Position numbers and translations under genes: made by a program. DNA of 17,564 nucleotides. It comes from an uncultured Fretibacterium sp. (GTDB lineage: Bacteria > Synergistota > Synergistia > Synergistales > Aminobacteriaceae). Every line of letters starts with the position of its first letter. The first letter of the stretch is position 1. The stretch spans positions 1-17,564 of the forward strand of contig NZ_CAUUWA010000049.1 in the NCBI RefSeq assembly GCF_963548695.1, written 5' to 3'. The notes under the pieces were generated by a model. It saw only the letters and a program-made list of their open reading frames with translations. It did no database searches and was not told the DNA's origin. Positions 13,465-17,564 of the stretch are shown piece by piece.

Positions 13465-15501
13465 ATGACGATTCGGAGCAAGATGTTGGGGACGGTTGCG
13501 GCGGTTTTTCTGGTGTTGTTTGCGGCTATTGGGATTGTTTACCTCTGGGGCGGCTCGGTACTGACCTCCAGCTTGAAAGGGGCTGGGGTGGACAGCGTGT
13601 CGCAGTCGGCCGAAATTTTCCGGGGCGCTTTCAACCGTTCCGCTGCGATTCTCTCGGCCTCCGCCGAGTCGCTGCGGTACGCTTATCTGAACTTCGGGAC
13701 GGTCTCTCAGGACGAGATGGCCCGTGCCGCCGCCGCCCTTCTGGCAAAAAACAGGCAAAGCGGCATCAAGGAGCTGTTCTGGGGTTACGAGTCCGATGGA
13801 CGCTTCGCGGACGGGGGTGGCTGGAGGGCGCCCGACGACTTCGACTCCCGGGTGCGCCCCTGGTACAAGCTTGCCGTCGCGGCCAGGGATGGGGAGGTCG
13901 TCTGCTCGGATCCCTATATCATTGCAGCGACAAACAGCCTGGGGATCACCATGGCCGTTGCGGTCCGAGACGACTCCGGGAAGCTCCTGGGGGTCGTCGG
14001 TGCGGACCTGGACATGGACCAAATCAACTTACAGACGTCAGACCTAAAGGTCTTCGGGCAGGGGTCCGGGATCCTGGTCCGTAGGGACGGCCTGATCGTC
14101 GCCTCCTCCCATAAGGAACAGGTCATGAAGACCAACCTCCTCACGGACTCGTCCTTCCCCGAGAGCCTTCGCGATGCAATCCGGCGGATGACGGCGGGCG
14201 AGACCGGGGTTTCCGAGTACACCTACGAGGGCGAGCGGCGCCTGATGTTCTACGCCCCGGTCGGGCACGGCCTCTACCTCGGCGCGTTCTTCCCCTGCGC
14301 CGTGATCTCCGGGATCCTCAGGACCCTGACCCTGATCCTTCTGGGGGTCGCGGTCACGCCGCTGGTCATCATCGGGGTTGCCTTCTTCTGCATCATCCGG
14401 GGCATGACGCGCTCGGTGCGCCGGATGACCGACCTGATGGAGGAGCTGGAATCCGGCGACCTCTCGACCCGCTTCGACGATTCGGGGAAGGACGAGTTCG
14501 CCAGGATATCCGGGATGCTGAACCGGACGGCGGCCTCCATCGGGGAGCTGATAGCCCGAATTCGTACCGGCGTGGCCGAGAACTCCAGGGAGGCCGAGGA
14601 GCTCGCGAAGATCTCGGGTACTCTGCTTGCCTCGATGGACGAGGTCGGAGGGCTGATGGGCAAGTCGAACGCGCTCCTTGACGAGAGCGCCTCCTCCCTC
14701 GAGACCATCAACGCGGCGATCGGCGAGGTGGCGACCGGGGCGCAGTCGAGCGCCCAGGCGGCTACGGAGGGCGCCACGCAGTCCTCCACTGTCAGCAGTG
14801 GGACGACGGAGGGAGTCCAGAGCGTGGGGCAAATCGTGGAGGGCATGAAGCGGGTGGATGGAAAATCCGACGAGACGATGGAACTGATTGGGCGCCTTGC
14901 GCAGTCGGTGGAGGCCATCTCGGGCTTTGTGAGCTCCATCACGTCCATAGCGGACCAGACGAACCTTCTGGCGCTCAACGCGGCTATCGAGGCGGCGCGT
15001 GCGGGCGAGGCGGGTCGCGGGTTTGCCGTCGTGGCCGAGGAGGTCCGGAAGCTGGCCGAGGAGTCCGGCAACGCCGCCAAGGAGGTGAGCAAGCTGATCC
15101 GGGAGCTTCAGGATCATTCAGGGAGCTCGCTTGCCGCGACGAAGGAGGTGGCCCAGAACATCACGGAGCTTCTCCAAAGGGCCGAGGCGGTGGATAAGGA
15201 GCTGCAGGGAGTTCTGGGAGCGACGAACCATCTGAACGAGTCGATCCAGAACGTCGCGGCGGTCTCTGAGGAGCAGGCGGCGTCTGCGGAGGAGATGACC
15301 GCGTCCGTCCAGAGCGTGACCACCTCCATCGGGGAGATCGTTGGGGTCCAGAAAGAATTGGGTCAGGCCGCATCGGATACGGTCGATGTGGCAAAGAGCA
15401 TCGAGCGGGCGTCTCGGACGGTAGCGGAGACGGCGGAACAGCTGAGCGCGCTCATCGGCCGCTTCAAGACGGATAAGCCCGCCCTCCACGGGGCTGATTA
15501 G
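13465..15501 (+). CDS. Methyl-accepting chemotaxis protein with periplasmic dCache-type sensor
   Basis: A protein of 678 residues from ATG 13465, chosen because GGAGGAAA precedes it by about eight bases; an in-frame ATG at 13447 lacks a ribosome site. Order: transmembrane segment 1 (7-28), a dCache-like periplasmic domain (about 35-265) with RVRPWYKLAVAARDGEVVCS and DPYIIAATNSLGITMAVAV, typical ligand-pocket strands, transmembrane segment 2 (about 276-311), a HAMP domain (about 312-365), then a long signalling coiled coil. Its tip reads ADQTNLLALNAAIEAARAGE and GRGFAVVAEEVRKLAEES (about 495-534), the invariant CheA/CheW contact region. Likely methylation helices flank it. No CheR-binding pentapeptide is at the C-terminus (it ends HGAD). 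WY/D-type pockets of dCache domains often bind amino acids, but the ligand is not predictable here. No other chemotaxis gene is in the window. Confidence 0.93.
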   Translation: MTIRSKMLGTVAAVFLVLFAAIGIVYLWGGSVLTSSLKGAGVDSVSQSAEIFRGAFNRSAAILSASAESLRYAYLNFGTVSQDEMARAAAALLAKNRQSGIKELFWGYESDGRFADGGGWRAPDDFDSRVRPWYKLAVAARDGEVVCSDPYIIAATNSLGITMAVAVRDDSGKLLGVVGADLDMDQINLQTSDLKVFGQGSGILVRRDGLIVASSHKEQVMKTNLLTDSSFPESLRDAIRRMTAGETGVSEYTYEGERRLMFYAPVGHGLYLGAFFPCAVISGILRTLTLILLGVAVTPLVIIGVAFFCIIRGMTRSVRRMTDLMEELESGDLSTRFDDSGKDEFARISGMLNRTAASIGELIARIRTGVAENSREAEELAKISGTLLASMDEVGGLMGKSNALLDESASSLETINAAIGEVATGAQSSAQAATEGATQSSTVSSGTTEGVQSVGQIVEGMKRVDGKSDETMELIGRLAQSVEAISGFVSSITSIADQTNLLALNAAIEAARAGEAGRGFAVVAEEVRKLAEESGNAAKEVSKLIRELQDHSGSSLAATKEVAQNITELLQRAEAVDKELQGVLGATNHLNESIQNVAAVSEEQAASAEEMTASVQSVTTSIGEIVGVQKELGQAASDTVDVAKSIERASRTVAETAEQLSALIGRFKTDKPALHGAD

Positions 15502-15826
15502 GCCCCGTGGGGCGTACCCAAGGAGCGGGGTATACTATGTCGGTCGCTTATGCCGCTATGAAGCTGTCGACACCGACAGGCGACCGGCAGAAACGAAAGC
15601 CCGGACAAAAGGCGCCCCCTTCCCCACAGCGGGGAAGGGGGCGTTTGGACGCCAGGGGTTATGGGGCAATCGGCGATGACCCAGTGCCAGAAGTGCGATT
15701 ACAACCTTCGTGGGTAGACCGGGCCAAGGCGATCGCGAAACGCCGCCTCCCCCGCGACCGACGGGCTCGCTGCCGGCGTCATTCGTTCCCTATTATTTGC
15801 TTTTCCTCATCCGCTTTTCCTTGCCC
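15502..15826. other. Spacer without a recognised gene
   Basis: Apart from the hairpin at 15613-15646 I find no gene. An open plus-strand frame from ATG 15538 (starting MSVAYAAMKLSTPTGD) runs through the hairpin and has no family resemblance. A TATACT at 15532-15537 directly abuts that ATG, so it would not help translate it. The final 100 bases probably contain scrambled upstream parts of the flavodoxin remnant. Confidence 0.4.
15613..15646. terminator. 13-bp GC-rich terminator-like hairpin
   Basis: CGCCCCCTTCCCC (15613-15625) and GGGGAAGGGGGCG (15631-15643) pair exactly around ACAGC, followed by TTT on the plus strand. On the minus strand CCTTTTG follows. It lies 112 bases after the chemoreceptor stop. 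A second perfect stem, CCACGGGGC/GCCCCGTGG (15486-15510), spans that stop codon itself. Confidence 0.55.
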
Positions 15827-16087
15827 GACGTCTCGGGGTACGACACGGTGCTGATCGGTTTCCCGATCTGGTGGTACGTCGCGCCGACGATCATCAACAC
15901 GTTCTTGGAGGGCTGCGACTTGTCCGATAATAGGGTAGCCGTCTTCGCGACGTCCGGCGGCTCCGGCATGGGACACACGCTCGACGAGCTCAAGCCGTCC
16001 GCGCCCGGTGCGGTCTGGCTCTCGGGCAAACGGTTCGGGAACCGCGAGTCGGTTTCGTCGCTCAAAGCCTGGATCGAGGGACTGCAG
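15827..16087 (+). pseudogene. Flavodoxin, C-terminal half only
   Basis: The frame reads DVSGYDTVLIGFPIWWYVAP, TIINTFLEGCDLSDNRVAVF, ATSGGSGMGHTLDELKPS, ending SVSSLKAWIEGLQ. This matches the second half of the long flavodoxins of anaerobes (Flavodoxin_4-like): the FPIWWY segment and ATSGGSGMG loop contact FMN. The N-terminal phosphate-binding loop (T/S-x-T-G-x-T) and strands 1-2 are missing, and upstream sequence in any frame is unrelated. The native stop is also lost: the frame runs on to 16669 through unrelated genes, which is an artefact. As it stands it cannot bind FMN normally. Confidence 0.8.
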
Positions 16088-16133
16088 CCGCGCCGATGTG
16101 AGGGAATGGCCGAGGGCCGGAAGGAGGGGCAGG

Positions 16134-16380
16134 ATGGTGAAGTTTCTGTGAATACTGGCTTTTGCCGCGGCCTTTCTTCCCCGTGCGGCGCTTGCTACGA
16201 AGGACGACGGCATGATTTTGATCAAGGGCGGCTCGTTCACGATGGGGAGCCCGAACGACGAATCGCGGCGGCGGTTGGAACGACTTCGCCAAGCACCTGC
16301 GCTGCACCTATCGCGCCTCCATGCCCCCCGGACGGTCCAGCGCTTCGGTCGGCATGCGTCTGGCAAGGAACGCCGTGCCC
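16134..16380 (+). pseudogene. Formylglycine-generating-enzyme-like (SUMF1) protein with the middle deleted
   Basis: ATG 16134 follows AAGGAGGGG. The frame gives MVKFL, then TGA at 16149-16151 where Trp (TGG) would suit a signal peptide, then ILAFAAAFLPRAALATKDDG, MILIKGGSFTMGSPNDESRR. The last part is the classic start of a mature FGE-sulfatase domain ('M..I.GG.F.MGS...'). At 16264-16274 (CGCGGCGGCGG) it jumps, in another frame, to RGGGWNDFAKHLRCTYRA and SVGMRLARNAVP, the domain's end ('RGGSW......R...R......GFRL.R'). About 200 residues of the domain are gone. The GC-rich repeat at the join suggests slippage or short-homology deletion. The family converts Cys to formylglycine or serves as a binding domain; this copy is dead. 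Confidence 0.8.
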
Positions 16381-16440
16381 CATGACCGGTTCCTTGGTGT
16401 CGAGGATCGAGGGAGACGCACCGGAGAAGGGGGTGAGAGC

Positions 16441-16737
16441 ATATTCAACTGGTCTGGAATCCTCATCGGGCTGGCCTCCTTCATCGTCATCGGCGTCCTT
16501 CATCCCGTCGTCATCAAGTGCGAGTATTACTTTTCCGACAGGGTATGGCCGGTTTTCCTGGCGGGTGGCCTCGCCTTCTGCGCCGCCTCCCTGCTCGTGG
16601 AGCATCCCCTGCTCTCCTCCGTCCTGGGAGTCGTGGGCTTTTCCCTGCTTTGGAGCATCCGCGAGCTGAAGCAGCAGACCCGACGCGTCGAGAAGGGGTG
16701 GTTTCCCAAAAAACCCAAACGCGCGCCGAAGGAATGA
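16441..16737 (+). CDS. DUF4491-family small membrane protein, apparently starting at AUA
   Basis: From ATA 16441 the frame encodes 98 residues: FNWSGILIGLASFIVIGVLH, PVVIKCEYYFSDRVWPVFL, then GVVGFSLLWSIRELKQQTRR and VEKGWFPKKPKR, to TGA 16735-16737. This fits DUF4491 proteins end to end: three hydrophobic segments, 'HP.VIK.EYYFG', 'SLLWSI.E' and the final 'RV.KGWFP.NPKR'. The function of the family is unknown. No ATG, GTG or TTG lies at the expected start; AAGGGGGTGA sits at 16427-16436, ideally placed for the ATA. Either the start codon has mutated from ATG to ATA, or AUA is used, or the protein is made as a fusion with the upstream FGE remnant, with which it is in frame. The body shows no decay. 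Confidence 0.7.
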   Translation: MFNWSGILIGLASFIVIGVLHPVVIKCEYYFSDRVWPVFLAGGLAFCAASLLVEHPLLSSVLGVVGFSLLWSIRELKQQTRRVEKGWFPKKPKRAPKE

Positions 16738-16898
16738 GCCTCCCCTTGTTTACAGGCTTCGCGGCTCCACGGCTTGCTGCCTGTGGGGACAGAGGAGTCG
16801 GACGATGACGACGGTGGAAAAAGGTTGTCTGCGTATCCTGCGAGGCGATCACGGCTATTCATGATTGCCAAGAATCGTCGAAGCGTCCTTTCGGAAAG

Positions 16899-16907
16899 TG
16901 ATTATAG
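16899..16907 (+). promoter_or_regulatory. Candidate extended -10 promoter of the DUF2249-like gene
   Basis: TG-A-TTATAG (16899-16907) matches an extended -10 element, and no good -35 lies upstream, as is common for that class. The transcript would begin near 16914, just before the left arm of the stem at 16919. Confidence 0.35.
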
Positions 16908-16918
16908 CCACACAAAGA

Positions 16919-16990
16919 GCGTCCTCCCGATGATAAATTATGTGCGGGATGAAAAACACAGGGCTCCTCGGGAGCCGGATGGGAGGACGC
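16919..16990 (+). promoter_or_regulatory. Leader stem that buries the ribosome-binding site
   Basis: GCGTCCTCCC (16919-16928) and GGGAGGACGC (16981-16990) are perfect reverse complements, and GGGAGG of the right arm is the ribosome site of the gene starting at 16994. The 52-base loop holds another perfect hairpin, GGCTCC-TCG-GGAGCC (16962-16976). A competing weak pairing CCCG (16926-16929) with CGGG (16945-16948) would free the ribosome site. This layout suits a translational switch (thermosensor, ligand or protein-controlled); the trigger is unknown. Confidence 0.5.
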
Positions 16991-16993
16991 ACG

Positions 16994-17564
16994 ATGAGTT
17001 TTGCGGATTGGAAGGACAAGACTGCGGGGTTCAGGAAGATCGATGTGAGAGGGGTTGCCGGGAACTTCTTCCCTGGGCTGAAGAAGCAGGCGATGGAGCT
17101 TCCGGTCGGGTCGGGGCTGGAGATCGTCCAGACCTTCGAGCCCATTCCGCTCTACGCGGTGATGGAGCAGCTGGGCTATGAATACCACACGGTACAGGCC
17201 GCGGAAAGCGAGTTTCACGCCTATTTCTATCGTACCGCGGTGAAGGAGGACGACGGGTCGATCCCCATGCGCCCTGCGGCGCTGACGAATTTCCCGCTGG
17301 TCGACGAAGAGCTTGGCAGGATCGCGGTGAACTTCTGGGACCTGACCTGGAACGACGAAAAGAGGACGCTTCCGTATGAGACCCGGCTTCTTCTGTCGCT
17401 GACGAATGCGGTCGGCGCGGGCAGGATGCGTCAGGCGTGCCGGGAGCTCGTCAAGGCATACGCGCACGGGGTCGATTCCGCGGCGCTCGACGATGTGTTC
17501 GAGCTCCTTGCGTGGAATCAGGGAATCGGGTTCTTCAGCTCGGAGATCGGCCCGTCGACCCTTT
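16994..17564 (+). CDS. DUF2249-like protein with a helical, carboxymuconolactone-decarboxylase-like second half; 3' end outside window
   Basis: Open from ATG 16994 (GGGAGG seven bases upstream) to the window end, 190 codons without a stop. Residues about 14-80 (KIDVRGVAGNFFPGLKKQAM, then GLEIVQTFEPIPLYAVMEQLG, then ending FHAYFYRT) resemble DUF2249/TusA-like domains: a 'D.R' strand, a helix, then 'F.P.PL...L...G'. The canonical TusA Cys is not present. Residues about 125-185 (YETRLLLSLTNAVGAGRMRQ, CRELVKAYAHGVDSAALDDV, FELLAWNQGIGFF) resemble the helical repeat of carboxymuconolactone-decarboxylase/AhpD proteins, but the CxxC of AhpD is absent. The function is unknown; a redox or sulfur-related role is only suggested by the domains. 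It is probably controlled through the leader stem described above. Confidence 0.75.
   Translation, partial: MSFADWKDKTAGFRKIDVRGVAGNFFPGLKKQAMELPVGSGLEIVQTFEPIPLYAVMEQLGYEYHTVQAAESEFHAYFYRTAVKEDDGSIPMRPAALTNFPLVDEELGRIAVNFWDLTWNDEKRTLPYETRLLLSLTNAVGAGRMRQACRELVKAYAHGVDSAALDDVFELLAWNQGIGFFSSEIGPSTL

Noticed and set aside
13447..15501. Chemoreceptor start at ATG 13447
   Set aside because: The ribosome-like GGAGGAAA lies downstream of that ATG and at the right distance from ATG 13465.
15710..16669. A single 319-residue protein
   Set aside because: Only the flavodoxin part (15827-16087) has family resemblance. The rest reads through the FGE remnant and DUF4491 gene in the wrong frame.
16321..16737. 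A 138-residue protein starting at ATG 16321
   Set aside because: Its first 20 residues are the tail of the dead FGE domain. The ATG is an internal Met of that domain without a ribosome site, though a fusion product cannot be fully excluded.

Overview
The window looks like an accessory, decaying stretch of a GC-rich anaerobic bacterial chromosome. The families present (two AAA ATPases with nuclease-like tails, a dCache chemoreceptor, a YjeF-type epimerase, flavodoxin/aldo-keto reductase/hydrolase remnants) would suit a Synergistota or clostridial-type host. That placement is inference, since no rRNA or other marker gene is present. By eye, the ATPase gene at 254-1600 and its flanks are clearly AT-richer than the rest, and the ABC-transporter block (about 3.9-8.8 kb) also differs in codon use. 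Both fit horizontal acquisition.

Layout. Positions 1-250 hold the 3' end of a transposase. Two minus-strand P-loop ATPases with PD-(D/E)XK-like C-termini follow (254-1600 and 1931-3508), separated by a possible broken gene. A repeat-bearing spacer leads to a compact module: a plus-strand AraC-type regulator (7876-8832) divergent from a minus-strand operon of two half-size ABC transporters (7597 to 4039) and a third membrane-protein gene that is broken after 19 codons. The divergent spacer contains a near-perfect sigma-70 promoter for the transporters and a 15-bp direct repeat just before the regulator gene. The regulator, its promoters and the transporters therefore read as one self-contained, regulator-controlled transport cassette whose last gene is dead.

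Between 8833 and 9415, in the convergent gap between the regulator and a secreted-protein gene, lies a non-coding, highly foldable element. It is bounded by 19-bp inverted repeats (18/19 identical) and has two more copies of the motif and several nested perfect stems inside.

From 9.4 to 16.4 kb, intact genes (a secreted protein, orphan antitoxin brnA, a stand-alone NAD(P)H-hydrate epimerase, a chemoreceptor) are interspersed with gene fossils. These are a headless aldo/keto reductase, a flavin-reductase/hydrolase chimera with its nucleophile and frame lost, a decapitated brnT toxin, a frameshifted ankyrin gene, the C-terminal half of a flavodoxin, and a formylglycine-generating-enzyme-like gene with its middle deleted. 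The last 1.1 kb carries a DUF4491 membrane protein with no normal start codon and an intact-looking DUF2249-like gene that runs off the window. The ribosome-binding site of that last gene lies inside a perfect 10-bp stem.

The best candidates for undescribed biology are the folded repeat element at 8833-9415, the stem covering the ribosome-binding site at 16919-16990, and the 49-bp perfect palindrome next to the orphan antitoxin. No CRISPR array, rRNA or tRNA was seen.
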